Shown here: positions 9,030-20,030 of the stretch, piece by piece
How positions within the stretch are numbered: the stretch's first letter is position 1
Layout of the letters: each line of letters starts with the position of its first letter
Source: Heligmosomoides polygyrus polygyrus
Taxonomy: Eukaryota; Nematoda; Chromadorea; Rhabditida; Heligmosomidae
NCBI GenBank assembly: GCA_947396885.1
Contig: OX377201.1
Coordinates: forward strand, 24,343,923 to 24,407,922
DNA: 64,000 bases
Direction: 5' to 3'
Made by a program: the position numbers and the translations under genes
Notes under the pieces: model-generated
Seen by the model: the letters and a program-made list of their open reading frames with translations, nothing else
Told to the model about the DNA's origin: nothing
Databases searched by the model: none

Positions 9030-11945
9030 ATGGGAAGGACGAGTACGGAGAGGCTGCTAAAATCTCAGGGCCTAACCAGGCTGCGCAAATTGAGAAGGAC
9101 TAGGATGACGATCTGTACTTACAACGCCCGCACGCTTGCATCGGAAGCATCCGTCGAGGACCTGATGATGCAAGCCAGGAAGATCAAGTACGACGTCATC
9201 GGACTGACCGAGACGAGAAGACACCACCCCCTGCACGCCGCCTACGACTCCGGAGAAGAACTGTTCCTCGGAACATGCGACAGCAGAGGAGTAGGCGGCG
9301 TTGGTGTCCTCGTCAACACGCACTTGGCCATGAACATCGATTCGTACGAGTCTCTGACAAGCCGAATCGGACGTCTGCGACTGAAGCGATGTGGTTCCGT
9401 GCCAGCTTTGACTGTATTCGTCGCGTATGCCCCAACATCCGACTACGACGACGAAGAGGTCGAAGCCTTCTACGTGGAGCTGGAGAAGTTCTATAAGGAA
9501 GATCACACCTTCTACAAGGTCATCGTCGGCGACTTCAACGCCAAAATCGGACCGCGAAGGACGCCGGAAGAACTTCACATCGGAACCCACGGTTTGGAGT
9601 GGAACGAGCAAGGTGAAAGGCTGTCTGAGTTTATCATGTCGACCAAGACCATCCATGGAAACTCGCAGTTCCAGAAGCCTCCCTCCCTACGATGGACCTG
9701 GGAATCTCCCGGTGGCCAGTTCCACAACGAGATTGACCACATCATCTTCAACCGCAAATATTGCCTGACCGACGTCTCCGTTGTCCCCAAGTTCTACACG
9801 GGATCGGACCACCGCCTCCTTCGCGCAAGGTTCCGCTTTTCGCGTCAAGGAGAGAAGGCCGCGAAGTTCAAGAAGAGGAGTCCCAGAACGACCATCAACT
9901 GGGACCTCTACACCTCTCTTGCCGGTCTTTGGGAAGATGCCGTCATGGACAACGTCGACGAGGAATACGACCGCTTCGTGCACCATCTCCACGATAGTGC
10001 TAAGGGAGCCGAGAGCTTGAAGACCACCAAGAGACGTCTGTCTCCGGAAACTCTCGAGCTGATACGCCAGCGTGGAGCAGAACGAGCGTCAGGCAACTAC
10101 CAACTGACGTCCGAGCTTGCGAAGCTATGCAGAGAGGCGATAAAGGAGGATCTTAAGGAGAGAAGGGCGGAAGTGTTGGCTGAAGCTGCTGAGGCAGGGT
10201 TGAGCATCCGCAATGCCCGCCGGAACTTCGCCAACTTCAAGACCAAGATGACAGCTCTCCGACGTCCCGACGGAACCGTCACCTCTTCCAGAAGGACCAT
10301 GGAGAGGGTCATCCACGACTTCTACTCCGATCTCTTCGATAGCCACGTCCACCTGCCCCCATGCCATCTTCCGCGGGATGGATACGTCGTCCCCTCTGTT
10401 CTCCCTTCCGAGATCCGACACGCCATCTCGTCGGTGAAGAAACATACAGCACCCGGTCCCGACAGGATCAGACCCGAACACCTGAAGAACCTCCCGCCTA
10501 CGCTCATCAACACTCTGGCGCGGCTCTTCACACGTTACCTGTCGGAGTGCAAGGTTCCATCTCAGTGGAAGACCAGCAGAACCGTCTTGCTGTACAAGAA
10601 GGGAGACGTGCACGACATTGGCAACTATCGCCCGATCTGCCTGTTGTCCGTAGTCTACAAGCTGTTCACTCGAGTTATCCTGAATAGGATTAGCAGAACG
10701 CTGGACGAAGGACAGCCATGCGAGCAAGCAGGATTTCGGAGAGGATTCAGCACGATCGACCACATACACACCATTACGAAGCTCATCGAAGTGTCGCGAG
10801 AGTACAAGCTGCCGCTGTGCCTTACGTTCATCGACCTGAAGAAGGCATTCGACTCTGTCGAAACTGAAGCGGCCATCGAAGCCCTGCTCACTCAGGGCGT
10901 TCCTACTCAGTACATCAGAGTCCTTCGAGAGCTGTACAGTGGATTCACGACCAAGATCTCACCATTCTACAACGACGTCGTCGTCGACGTGAAGAGAGGG
11001 GTTCGGCAAGGGGATACCATATCCCCGAAGCTCTTCAGCGCCACTCTCGAAAACGTCATGCGCGAACTAGAATGGGAAGACATGGGAGTGAAGGTCGACG
11101 GCCGGCAACTACATCATCTTCGCTTCGCTGACGACATCGTGCTCATAACGCCGAGCATTAGCCAGGCGGAGCGAATGCTGGCCGACTTCGATCGTGTATG
11201 TGGGAACGTTGGACTGCAGCTGAATCTTACGAAGACGATGTTCATGAGGAACGGATGGGTTTCTGATGCCCCATTCTCGCTCAACGGAACGAACATCTCC
11301 GAATGCTCCAGCTATGTGTATATGGGTCGCGAAGTCAACATGGCGAACGACCTAGCACCAGAGCTGAGCAGGAGGAAAAGAGCGGCTTGGGGAGCTTTCA
11401 AGAGCGTCGAAGAAGTCGCGAAGAAGACGAAGAACGTCCGACTCCGTGCCCACCTATTCGACTCCACTGTTCTTCCTGCCCTAATATACGCCTCAGAGAC
11501 CTGGGCTATACGAAAGCAGGATGAACACGCGATCAGCGTCGCGCAGCGTGGAATCGAGAGGACGATGCTTGGAGTGAAACGACTCACGCAAGTGAGAGAA
11601 GGCCTCCGGAGTTCCGAGCTTCGCCGACGCTCGAAGATCAGAGACGCTGTCGCGTGGGCCAAGTTGTCGAAAATTAGGTGGGCCGACCACGTAATGCGCT
11701 TCGCAGACACCCGCTGGACGAGAGCCATCACCGACTGGATTCCGCGGGATGTCAAAAGAACACCAGGACGCCCACCAACGCGTTGGTCGGACTTCTTCGT
11801 GAAAGCCCTGAACGACCGATATGACGCTCTTCGTGTCCCTCGAGCGAGGAGGATCCATTGGGCCACTCTGGCACGCGACAGGGACGAATGGAGACGCTGC
11901 TGGCACCCGCTCGAGCAATTCGATGATCAACGGGACGACAGGTGA
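9030..11945 (+). CDS. RTE endonuclease-reverse transcriptase, intact
   Basis: A 971-aa single polypeptide starting at ATG 9030 ([10 protein letters not shown]). The APE-type endonuclease covers residues about 27-270: Glu61 in [13 protein letters not shown] with Asp168 and Asn170, EIDH near 234-237, and GSDH with Asp260/His261. A linker of about 200 aa includes a basic/acidic helical stretch at 340-400. The reverse transcriptase covers about 455-720: [22 protein letters not shown] with Asp602, [10 protein letters not shown], and FADD at 699-702. The rest resembles the RTE C-terminal region, ending about 970. No missing residue was seen. The protein acts with its own mRNA to nick chromosomal DNA and reverse transcribe into it. 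Base composition is much more GC-rich than the flanks. Confidence 0.96.
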   Translation: MGRTSTERLLKSQGLTRLRKLRRTRMTICTYNARTLASEASVEDLMMQARKIKYDVIGLTETRRHHPLHAAYDSGEELFLGTCDSRGVGGVGVLVNTHLAMNIDSYESLTSRIGRLRLKRCGSVPALTVFVAYAPTSDYDDEEVEAFYVELEKFYKEDHTFYKVIVGDFNAKIGPRRTPEELHIGTHGLEWNEQGERLSEFIMSTKTIHGNSQFQKPPSLRWTWESPGGQFHNEIDHIIFNRKYCLTDVSVVPKFYTGSDHRLLRARFRFSRQGEKAAKFKKRSPRTTINWDLYTSLAGLWEDAVMDNVDEEYDRFVHHLHDSAKGAESLKTTKRRLSPETLELIRQRGAERASGNYQLTSELAKLCREAIKEDLKERRAEVLAEAAEAGLSIRNARRNFANFKTKMTALRRPDGTVTSSRRTMERVIHDFYSDLFDSHVHLPPCHLPRDGYVVPSVLPSEIRHAISSVKKHTAPGPDRIRPEHLKNLPPTLINTLARLFTRYLSECKVPSQWKTSRTVLLYKKGDVHDIGNYRPICLLSVVYKLFTRVILNRISRTLDEGQPCEQAGFRRGFSTIDHIHTITKLIEVSREYKLPLCLTFIDLKKAFDSVETEAAIEALLTQGVPTQYIRVLRELYSGFTTKISPFYNDVVVDVKRGVRQGDTISPKLFSATLENVMRELEWEDMGVKVDGRQLHHLRFADDIVLITPSISQAERMLADFDRVCGNVGLQLNLTKTMFMRNGWVSDAPFSLNGTNISECSSYVYMGREVNMANDLAPELSRRKRAAWGAFKSVEEVAKKTKNVRLRAHLFDSTVLPALIYASETWAIRKQDEHAISVAQRGIERTMLGVKRLTQVREGLRSSELRRRSKIRDAVAWAKLSKIRWADHVMRFADTRWTRAITDWIPRDVKRTPGRPPTRWSDFFVKALNDRYDALRVPRARRIHWATLARDRDEWRRCWHPLEQFDDQRDDR

Positions 11946-11999
11946 TACAGGTGATTTATTTTCACAAGTACTTGATTTCTAAAGAAGTTATTCAAAAAG

Positions 12000-12025
12000 G
12001 CCGCTTTGGACCGTTCCAAAGCGGC
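12000..12025. repeat. 11-bp perfect hairpin
   Basis: GCCGCTTTGGA and TCCAAAGCGGC separated by CCGT, 35 bp downstream of the RTE insertion. Function unknown. Confidence 0.5.
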
Positions 12026-12163
12026 TATTTTGACTTGCGTGGTCTTTCCGGCCAATGACCAAAAGACATGTCCGGTAATGTACTAAGATAGTGCATAAAT
12101 AATGGCTGTTTTGAAGTAGCTGGCTGCCTTGAAACGCTGTAGCCTTCCCTAAAGCAAAGCTTT

Positions 12164-12655
12164 TCAATCGAAATCAAAAACAGAAAAATCAATACATTTC
12201 TGCCAATAAGAAGCTAATTTAGATGTCCTGGCAACGTAGAGTTCTGGAGTTTTGTAAACGACGAAATCATCGAATGCTTCTTTTGTATCGTCATAGTTTC
12301 GGAACCATTTCCCGCGGAGGAAAATGTCGGGATGATTGAAAAAAGTGAGCATGTAGGAGAGGCGTCTGGTGGGTATGTAGAAACATCGAGAGCTTCGTAT
12401 CCCAACTCAGGCCCCTGTTATACTCCCGCGGGAGCTTCCGCGGATGGGCGGAAATCGCGTCGGGACCCCGCGCCGGGCCACTCGTCGCGGCCCGCCACGC
12501 CCGCCTCCGCCGTGCACCATTGGTCCGCGGACGTTCCGAGGATGCTCCCGCGGGAGTATAACAGAGGCCTCAGGCAGTTTTTCGTTGTCATCAATAAAAC
12601 CTGTGGTCGGATGTTGTCATGGAGTAGATGTACACCTTTTCTGTTGGTCAATTCG
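12164..12655 (-). mobile_element. Mariner transposase remnant interrupted by a MITE
   Basis: The minus strand reads NRKGVHLLHDNIRP, then (after the MITE at 12410-12569) ELGYEAL, then FLRGKWFRNYDDTKEAFDDF and YWQKCIDF, which line up in order with the C-terminal half of mariner (DD34D) transposases: LLHDNARPH, ELGYEVLPHPPYSPD, FLxGKxFxN, RWQKC. Removing the MITE and one TSD copy gives KLPELGYEAL in one frame. The copy has frameshifts and is 5'-truncated next to a TTTA tract. Confidence 0.85.
12410..12569. mobile_element. GC-rich PIF/Harbinger-like MITE, copy 1
   Basis: A 160-bp element with TIRs beginning GGCCCCTGTTATACTCCC / GGCCTCTGTTATACTCCC, flanked by a 3-bp TSD TCA (12407-12409 and 12570-12572). 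No coding capacity. A second copy (25702-25862) is about 90% identical, inverted, with TSD TTA. Termini starting GGCC and 3-bp duplications fit PIF/Harbinger; the superfamily assignment is inference. Confidence 0.85.
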
Positions 12656-12660
12656 ATGCG

Positions 12661-13010
12661 ATTTTTATTTATTTATTTATTTATTTATTTATGCGCCCAT
12701 GAAGGACACGCTAAAGTTGAAACAATCCAACCAACCAAACAAACAAAATAAGCAATTACAATCATGGAATGTAAAGGTAGTGCTATTCATGAAACAAGTT
12801 GACAGATGAAGGAGATTTCTCGCCAAGTGGACCGAATCGGTTTAAGTGTCCTAATGCGATCACCTCTAGCTACGATTTTTTTTCGTGGTTTCCCGGGAAC
12901 GAGGTTAGAATATCCTCCATGATTTGACAAAACGTTTTTGTCGTGTAAGCTGAGTCCAGGCAAAAGATGATCGAGAAGAGAGGAAAATGTCAGACCGGCA
13001 ACAACCCGTG
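12661..13010 (-). mobile_element. 5'-truncated CR1-like LINE 3' end
   Basis: A TTTA tract at 12661-12691 is the complement of the terminal TAAA tail. It is followed on minus by a 3' UTR-like segment (complement of GCGCCCATGAAGGACACGC) and by coding remnants (LLPGLSLHDK ... YSNLVPGKPRKKIVARGD) resembling the C-terminus of CR1 ORF2. Confidence 0.65.
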
Positions 13011-13040
13011 ATGGCCGAAAATCGAAACTGTGCATAGCAG

Positions 13041-13345
13041 TAGGTGTAGCCCTCCCCTTGGTAGAGGCTCCTCGGGCGTGACCAGGCTTAAGCACAGTTG
13101 CAGGGCAGGCGTATTCAGGACAACGTCTACTGCTCTTCAAAGGCTAGATGGTCGGCAGAAAGCTGAAGGGATAGAAGACGTTTGCCGTACCATTAAAAGC
13201 TGTAGGAGAGCCGCCTATGCCAAGGAAGCATGAATCATAATAGGTGAAGCCCTCCCCACCGGAAGTGGTTCCTAGGGACTCTACCTGGTTGTGAAACAGG
13301 GTGAGACCGGTCAATTTCATAACCCTTGCAGGGGCGCAGTCTAGA
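13041..13345. repeat. Two diverged direct repeats
   Basis: TAGGTGTAGCCCTCCCC at 13041 and TAGGTGAAGCCCTCCCC at 13239 start two related stretches of about 70-100 bp (both with GxxCCTxGGG and CCxGG blocks). Identity unknown; not recognised as a gene. Confidence 0.4.
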
Positions 13346-13514
13346 AAAAAATTCTTTTTGAAGGAGACAGGGTTTAATTCACTCAGCATGCCAAGAAAAT
13401 GGAAAATGGAGTATAAGCAAGCAACGTTCACGGAAAAGCCACGAGTTTAGAGAATAAAAGATAAATACGACTCGGATCAGTTGGGCGAGTTATCTGAACA
13501 GGTCTACAAGAGTA

Positions 13515-16345
13515 CTAGGAGACATCTGGGATCCCAAGAGAAGTTAAAATATCAATCTTCTTTACAGCTTGTTTGAACTGAGAAGATTTTTCACAAGACA
13601 AAACTGAGACGGGCAGACTTTCAAGCCATTTCGTAGTACGAATAAAGAACGAGTTTATACGTAGGCCTTTCTGAAATGGACCCAACTTGTAGTTATATAC
13701 GTTGAAACGACTTCTCCTGCCAGTCGATGGACGGAATGTCCAATATTTCGACGGACTCAGACAAAGCTCTCCTCTGAAGATCTTGAAAGCAAGAAGTAGG
13801 TCTGAAACAGTTCTACGATAGAAAAGACTTTTCATATTGAGATTTTTAAGCCTTACCGTATACTCAGGAATGGTCGAATCACAACCATCATTGGCAAACG
13901 CTCTGTAGTACAACAGCCTAGTGAAGGTCTTTTGGACTCTTTCTAGTGCTTGAATATCTTTAGTCAGATGGGGACTCCAAACAGGGCTACAGTAATCAAC
14001 TACTGGAAGAACGTAGGTTTTATACAGCTTCAACCAAATGTTTACATCAGAACAGTGGATGTTTCGGAATAATAGGTGAACTAGCCTAAGTCCCTTTTTA
14101 GCAACTTCCTGAACTTGATTTGACCAACAAAGGCCTTTTGAAAGAAGCACGCCAAGATCTACCATCTGATCGCAGGGGGAAAGAGGACTGCCATCTGGAA
14201 ATTTTATTTCTAGCGGGGAGGAGTTAAGCGAGAAAATATGACTTTTCTTTTTATTTAAAGGCAGTGACCATTCTTTGGACCAGGTGCTCATCTTCGACAC
14301 TGCTTCATTCAATAAGCGCGTAGCTTCTTCTGACTCACTACTCTCGTATGAAATGTAGACCTTAACGTCATCGGCGAAAGCAGCAACCGAAATTCTAGGA
14401 TCCGTCTTGAGATAGCTTGGCAAATCATATGTGTAGATAAGAAACAGGATTGGTGATAAACTACCGCCTTAGGGGACTCCCGATGGACAGTTTCTGGGCA
14501 TTGACAAGTGGTTTCCTACTCTAACGCTCAATTTCCATCCAGAGAGATAAGACTCAAACCATTGGAGCATTTGACCACGAACTCCCACACTGTCTAGCTT
14601 AGCAAGAAGGCGATCATGGTCTACTTTGTCAAATGCCTTGCTAAAGTCGAAATAGATGATATCCACTTTCTTGCCATTGTTAATAGACTGAATCCACGAA
14701 TAAGTACAGTCTACTAGCTGAGTACACGTAGACGCCCTGGGGAGGAATCCGTGCTGTTCTATGGGTATGCACTTGATCTTGGTGATCCATTCTAGCAATC
14801 TTTTCTTGACAATTTTCTCCAAAATTTTCAAAGGAGTAGGGAGTATACTAATAGGGCGGAATCCGGAGATATTCGAAGCACCGCTAGTTTTAGGGATGGG
14901 AGTGATAAATGCATACTTACATACTTCAGGGACTTCAGCAAACATTAGGGAAATGTTGAATATGTGCATAAGAGGTGTAGCAAGGTGCTTTGCAAACCTC
15001 TTGTAGAATAACTGGGGGATTCCATCCGAAGTTAATGACTGTGAAGGTTTCAATGCACGTAACTGTTTGAGCACTTCATGGAGAGTGACAGTCGGAACTT
15101 CCATAGCATCCTCTGTTTGAGAGAATGGGAGAGGGCCAGGTTCATTTCTAGTTGTAAATATACTTGCAAAGTAGTCCGCAAATGCTTCAGCTTTCTCAGT
15201 ATTAGAGGAATATTTTTACCCGAATCATCAGACAAAATTGGTTTGAGCTTGGACTGTTTCTTTATTTTATTCACGAAGGAAGCTAGACGTCTGGCATTCC
15301 TGAAGGAAGCAAGTCGCCTCACTTTATTCGCCATGAAACGTTTAATATGCCGCTCAAGTTTCGTGGTCAGCTGCCTATATTCGTAAGATTTAGTTGAGAC
15401 ATTTTGGCGAAATAGTCTGTATCGCTGTTCAAACAAATTAGAAATGTGTGGGGGATAGCCCGGCATACGACTGTCATGTTTAAAAGGAACAAATCTGTCG
15501 ATGATGCTTTGAAGTGTGGTGCAAAAACGACCATAAAGGTCGTCGATATTGAGAAAATCACAAAAAATGGACCACCAATCAAGACGTGATAATTCGCGTT
15601 CAATTGATTTAGCATCCATCGCATTGTAATCGCGAAGCTGGTATTTCTGCGAAAAATAAGCTAAATACGATAATTTGAAGAGTACAACGTTGTGGTCAGA
15701 TGCCGCAAGGGGTGGTAGTGGTTCGGCATCTATTACGGACTCAGGGGGTGATAAAATTACATCTAGAATACTATCTCCACGAGTTGGAAATGCAACAAAT
15801 TGCTTCAGTGAAAGCGCATCGAAAACAGTTAAGAACCTTTGACCTGAAGGTGACGTGGCGGAGCCCACGGACCAATCAATAGAGAGATTCAAATCGCCTA
15901 AGATAGTTGTTATGGATGGTTCAGCAGAAGCTAGATCACTAAGAACGGATAAGAGTTCATCATCCTGCTTGGCGGTAGGTCGAGGAGGTCGGTAAACAAG
16001 GATGAAGCGATGCTTCCCTCCAGTAGGCTTGTAGACATCAAAGCAAATCACATCGGATGTTAAGTTGTCACAATTGAAGCTGATTTCATCAAACAGCACC
16101 AAATCATGAATGAACACGCAGACTCCACCTCCCGTTTTCGATGTCCTGTCCTTTCGGACGATGGAGTACGGGAGATCACGTAAAAGTTCAGAGTCTAATA
16201 TTTTACTGCTTAACCAAGATTCAGTAATGAAAATCAAATGGGGTTTGTACTTATCAATAAAGCAATGAAGATGATCAACTTTTTTTACTAAACTTCGGGC
16301 ATTAAGTAGAGCGCAAGTAACGGTAGGGGCATGATTGCATACTAG
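13515..16345 (-). pseudogene. LINE 2 ORF2, frameshift plus nonsense
   Basis: The endonuclease comes first (16300-15600): LNARSLVKKVD, FITESWL, ILGDLNLS with the catalytic Asp present, ASDHNVVLF. The frame shifts near 15200-15210, after DDSGKNIPL. RT follows in the new frame: IIYFDFSKAFDKVDHDRL, then GVP followed by TAA (complement of 14469-14471) where the family has GVPQG, a single C-to-T change of CAA. Beyond the stop the RT continues with FADDVKVY to 13515. There is no ATG in this frame between the ORF1 stop and the endonuclease core; the next Met comes about 200 codons in. It therefore depends on ORF1 translation and a -1 shift, or on an unusual initiation. Two point-scale lesions suggest fairly recent death. 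Confidence 0.9.
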
Positions 16346-17019
16346 TTTTTTGACGAGGAACTAGCTGCTGGTAACTTTGAATAGTGACGTATATCAGCAG
16401 CCTTCATCAGTTCACCCCTGTAAACGACGAACACTCTATTACCGCCATGCTCTTTTTCGTTTAGTTCACGGGCTCGCCTTCTGAGCTCGGCATCTTTCGC
16501 ACGCTCTTCACTTGTCATCGATTTTCTGACGAATACGTGATTAAAAGTCTCCGTCGATCGCAACCTCTTCGAACGCGAGAGGGTCTCAAACAAAAAGCGT
16601 TGCGATGAAAATACGCATTTCACAAGTCTAGGTCTGCCATCGAGAACCTTACCCATCCTAAAAACCTCGACCGGACGGGTTTCGACGTCAAGGGTATCTA
16701 GGATCCCTGCAATGTAATTCTCGGTGTGTTGTTGGCGCTGTGACGGCAAAAGATGTCCCTCAGGCTCAGGCACACCATAAAATACTGCCGATCTAGATCG
16801 CTTGTCAGACTCAATAAAATTAGCGCAAACAAAAGGTATTTTACTCACGAATTGATCAAGCAACTCGATGGCCTCAGGCGCTTTTTCCGCCATAATATGC
16901 TGGATTTGGTTTAGCAGTCGAATACAGTCACTGTCAAATAGTGGTAACGAACTCGGGTTGGATACCGAGTCAGGAGGTCCATAGTAAGAGGACGGACGGG
17001 AAGGGTTTCGGGATGACAT
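16342..17019 (-). CDS. LINE 2 ORF1 RNA-binding protein
   Basis: A 225-aa protein starting MSSRNPSRPS at ATG 17019. The first 75 residues are Ser/Pro-rich and then helical. An RRM-like block follows (AVFYGVPEPEG ... VFRMGKVLDGRPRLVKCVF), then a basic C-terminal domain (SMTSEERAKDAELRRRAREL ... VVYRGELMK) typical of L1/CR1 ORF1 proteins. The protein ends Ser-Ser-Lys-Asn-stop. The AAA AAC codons before TAG form the slippery heptamer with the preceding A. Unlike ORF2, this frame is undamaged. Confidence 0.85.
   Translation of the reverse strand: MSSRNPSRPSSYYGPPDSVSNPSSLPLFDSDCIRLLNQIQHIMAEKAPEAIELLDQFVSKIPFVCANFIESDKRSRSAVFYGVPEPEGHLLPSQRQQHTENYIAGILDTLDVETRPVEVFRMGKVLDGRPRLVKCVFSSQRFLFETLSRSKRLRSTETFNHVFVRKSMTSEERAKDAELRRRARELNEKEHGGNRVFVVYRGELMKAADIRHYSKLPAASSSSKN
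16345..16351 (-). promoter_or_regulatory. Candidate -1 frameshift heptamer AAAAAAC at ORF1/ORF2 junction
   Basis: In the ORF1 frame: TCA-AAA-AAC-TAG, that is A_AAA_AAC, one of the strongest known -1 slippery sites, ending immediately before the stop (16344-16342). After a -1 slip the ribosome reads CTA GTA TGC AAT and continues into the endonuclease (ALLNARSLVKK) with no stop. No strong downstream stem was seen by eye. Confidence 0.7.
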
Positions 17020-17079
17020 GACGAGAGAGTCGATAGGAGCCGCCGCTCACGGTCAAGACAGGCAGAGGAATTTTAGTGC

Positions 17080-18745
17080 ATTTTGTCGATTTCCTCGCAA
17101 TATGTACTTATCCGCTGGGATGGTTTCGCCTGCAGCCAGGAAGCTATGAGGGATCAAACCGATTGCTGACCACCAAGCAGTCCCCATGGCCTCTCTATAG
17201 TGCAATGTCGTGGAAAATCCTTTTTTCGTCGCTCATCACCATATCTCCCAGAACTGGATAACTTTTGCTTAGGAGAATCGCTTATGTTCGGTGATTATGT
17301 GCGGCGCCTACTTATCGAGTGTTTTCTTTCCAATTCTCTTCAAACTCCGCTTCACGATAACGCGATTAAATATACTTGAGAATTATGGAGAAACAATATC
17401 AAATTTTAACGGATTGTTTCGCCACCTCCCTTCAGACAAACCATTTTCTTATAACACCTCCTCGGTGGCTCATCAGTGAAGAAGGAGGTGTTATAATTTT
17501 CTATCTTTATTATTATATCTTTATGTTTATGTTTTAATTTTAATGTTAATTTTTTAAAATATTTTTTCTTTTCTTCTATTTTTTACATATTTTTTATTTT
17601 TATTTTTATTAATAATTTTTAGATATGTTATTGATTTATTTTTATTTTGTTTTTCTTTTATTTATTTATTTATCCATTTATTTATTTATTTTAGTAGATA
17701 GCTCGCAAAAGTTGGCTCTTTTGCGAGCTATCTACGCGCGGTTTACTTAGATGTGGTATCTTCACTTTATGCGCTAATACATTTTGAGTTTCTTCTCCAG
17801 CACTGTGGCCGAGTTTGAATTCGTGAAGCAAAACGACCGAATTTCTTGTTTCGGCAGCATTTTTGCAAGCGATCTGAAATATCCGAAGAATTTGTGACAG
17901 AGAAAAGATAATAAGTTCGTTCTAGAGCGCGAAAAATGCGCTTTCTAATGGTGGATAACTGGACTGCATTCGCTCAAGATTTTTTTTACTTATCAATGCG
18001 AAGCATAACAAATTCGAAAACGACCATTATTTTTGCACCAACAAATTAAAAATGGAGAGCAAAAAGATCTGCAGAACAGTGGTTTTAAGAGCAATAAATA
18101 GTGAGAAAATCACCTCCTCCCTAAGTCGCTGGTCTACCTGTTTGTTTTGTGGAATATACCGGGACCGGTGTATTCTGTAAGTGTTCGTTAAGAGCATGAG
18201 GTGACAGAACGTATCCAGGGGAGGTTTACGGCCTGCTTCTGCGGATATGCCAGCGACGACCTCAGAGCTATAAAACCGTACCGGACGGAGTCCGAGGAGC
18301 ACACGGTAGGCACGCCTCCAGGAGAGTCCATAAAAACCCCCGGATCTATAAAACTATGTTCATTCTTGTCTTAGCTCTAGCCTAGTCTCCTCTTTGCTCC
18401 TTGTTCCACATTTATTTGTAACCTTCCGATTTTGCCTAAAATGAATTGTATTCCTTGCTCGTTTTTCGTGCATCAGAACAACAGTAGCGCTGGATATCGG
18501 ACCCGATTCCTCCTACAATAATCGGAAGGATTTCTACGACGACAGGAAGACACTAGAGCCGTACGACTTGCATATAATGCGTGATTCATACAGCTTTCTT
18601 CATAAGTGAGGAACATTTGATTCCTTCTTATCTTCCTTCTTTTAAATGACAGGTGCCGATGTTATTCGAGCTCAAAGTTATTTGGGAGCCCTTCTTGTCT
18701 AATAATGAGGTGTTTTTTAGTTGTTTACTGATATCTATCTTATGT
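17080..18745. other. AT-rich spacer with two short inverted repeats
   Basis: No gene recognised. It contains a 14-bp inverted repeat (TTATAACACCTCCT 17449-17462 and complement 17483-17496, 20-nt loop), a T-rich low-complexity tract with TTTA units (17500-17693), and a perfect 18-bp hairpin at 17694-17735. The minus frame open at 18027-18302 has an acceptor-like CTTACAG but no recognisable domain. Confidence 0.4.
17694..17735. repeat. Perfect 18-bp hairpin
   Basis: GTAGATAGCTCGCAAAAG (17694-17711), loop TTGGCT, exact complement 17718-17735. It abuts a TTTA microsatellite. It could be a miRNA-like fold or a template-switch product. Confidence 0.6.
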
Positions 18746-18747
18746 AA

Positions 18748-19025
18748 GGCGTGTGTAGCGGACTCGGAGGAGGCGCCGACTGTCGCGTGCACCCGATACC
18801 AGGTTTCTGGTTCGGATTTCCCGCCCAGGCCAACCAAGCCCTCCATCCCTCCGGGGTCGGTCAATTGGTACCAGACTTGTCTGGGAAGGATAAAGCGCTG
18901 ACTTGTTCATCGGCTGCATGACCAAATACGCATTCAAATCCCCTCTACGACATCCCGTAGAAATATGTAGTTTGCGTGGCGCATCCCAAAAGGGATTGAG
19001 TAACGTCGTACTTTATCCTTTCTTC
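18748..19025 (+). mobile_element. SINE family C copy
   Basis: Sense strand plus: tRNA-like head from 18748, body motif ACCAGACTTGTCTGGGAAGG, tail CTTTATCCTT near 19011. Close to the consensus. Confidence 0.75.
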
Positions 19026-19047
19026 TTATGTAACTTATAGAGCAAGG

Positions 19048-19160
19048 ATAGAAGTCGGCGTTTGTTAATCTCTTTACGGGATGCGCCACGCATCTCTACT
19101 TCTACGAGAGGCAATTTGAATACGTATTTCTTGGCCCATGCAACAACTTGCGATGAATGT
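19048..19160 (-). mobile_element. SINE family C, 3' fragment
   Basis: Contains the complement of the body end (GGGATGCGCCACGCAT, then TACTTCTACGAGAGG). It faces the copy at 18748, making a tail-to-tail pair. Confidence 0.55.
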
Positions 19161-20030
19161 AGCACATTGGGGAAACATAAATATAATAACAATCAGAAGT
19201 CGATGTTAATAAGTTTCTTTCTTAAGAGTTTCTTTCGCCACATATTCATTTTGTTAGTGATACTAAGTTAGCGATACGGAAGAGGTCAGAAATCAGTGTT
19301 TGACCAATGCCATTATTACTAGCGATGGCCATCCTATGATCAAATCAGTATTCCATCTTTTGAGTTTCTATGTTAATTATTACATTTTCTATCAACTCCC
19401 GAGTTTATGTCACATGATCATTTCACGTATAAATAAAAATATAAATATAAATATAAATATACATCTCTACTAAAGGGATGTGGTAGCTGTTCACCGATTC
19501 GTATCATCCTGGGAAGCTGTGTGATCCTCATAGAGCCCTCAGATCAGTTTTTCTGCCGACTTCGTCACCCACATTCATGTGGTTCATAGCAATGTTTTCT
19601 CTATCGAAAAGATAGCTTTTCAGAGGTCACAATATTCGAGTTGTTTTGAAAAAAAATAGAAAAAAAGAGCTGTTGAACACAAATGAACGTGTGCCGCTGC
19701 AAACGCGAAAAAGTAGTATTCACCTATCGAACTTAACTCCTAGTGGTAAAACGAAGAACCTGGGACAGTTAGTTCAACTAGTTTATACTCCAGGAAAGAA
19801 TAAATTACTAGTATTCGAACATGTAGCACGTGGATCTGTTAACAACTTCATAACAAATCTATGAATTTGGCGTCGAAGAGATACGCCGTTGAAGTACGCC
19901 GAGCGCTATCGTTGACGAGACGGTTGTGATGATAAGGAGCTGGAAGTGATGATGGATGGACATCTGTGAGCTGAGCACCATTGATACCGCACCAGCGAAT
20001 GCCTGTAAACATAGACACTTATAAAGGATA
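19161..20030. other. AT-rich spacer
   Basis: No gene. A short AAATAT tandem tract lies at 19436-19462. The 72-codon open frame at 19646 lacks any coding signature and is not called. Confidence 0.4.

Larger units (their letters stand above)
8527..11953 (+). mobile_element. Full-length RTE LINE with 12-bp target-site duplication
   Basis: Element of 3427 bp flanked by the identical 12-mer ATTTATTTTCAC at 8515-8526 and 11954-11965. The 5' leader of about 500 nt is GC-rich and contrasts sharply with the AT-rich flank. A single ORF fills almost the whole element, and the very short 3' UTR ends in repeated AGGTGATA-type units, as RTE elements do. With an intact ORF, intact catalytic residues and a perfect TSD, this is probably a young and potentially active copy. 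Derived fragments of the same family lie at 751, 1932, 26738, 44115, 44730 and 58975. Confidence 0.93.
13460..17060 (-). mobile_element. CR1-like LINE 2, full-length but inactivated
   Basis: Same architecture as LINE 1 but on minus and clearly diverged from it: ORF1 (17019-16342), then ORF2 in the -1 frame (16345-13515). No TAAA tail is evident at its 3' end (about 13460). Two lesions break ORF2: a frameshift near 15200-15210 and a stop in the RT. Ends are approximate and no TSD was found. Confidence 0.85.

Noticed and set aside
9072..11930. Many long antisense and shifted open frames inside the RTE ORF
   Set aside because: GC-rich codons make shadow frames open. Only the 9030-11945 frame carries the endonuclease and RT motifs.
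16235..16237. LINE 2 ORF2 starting at 16237
   Set aside because: That codon is TTG inside the endonuclease domain (HLIFITESW). Coding clearly extends upstream to the frameshift site without an ATG.
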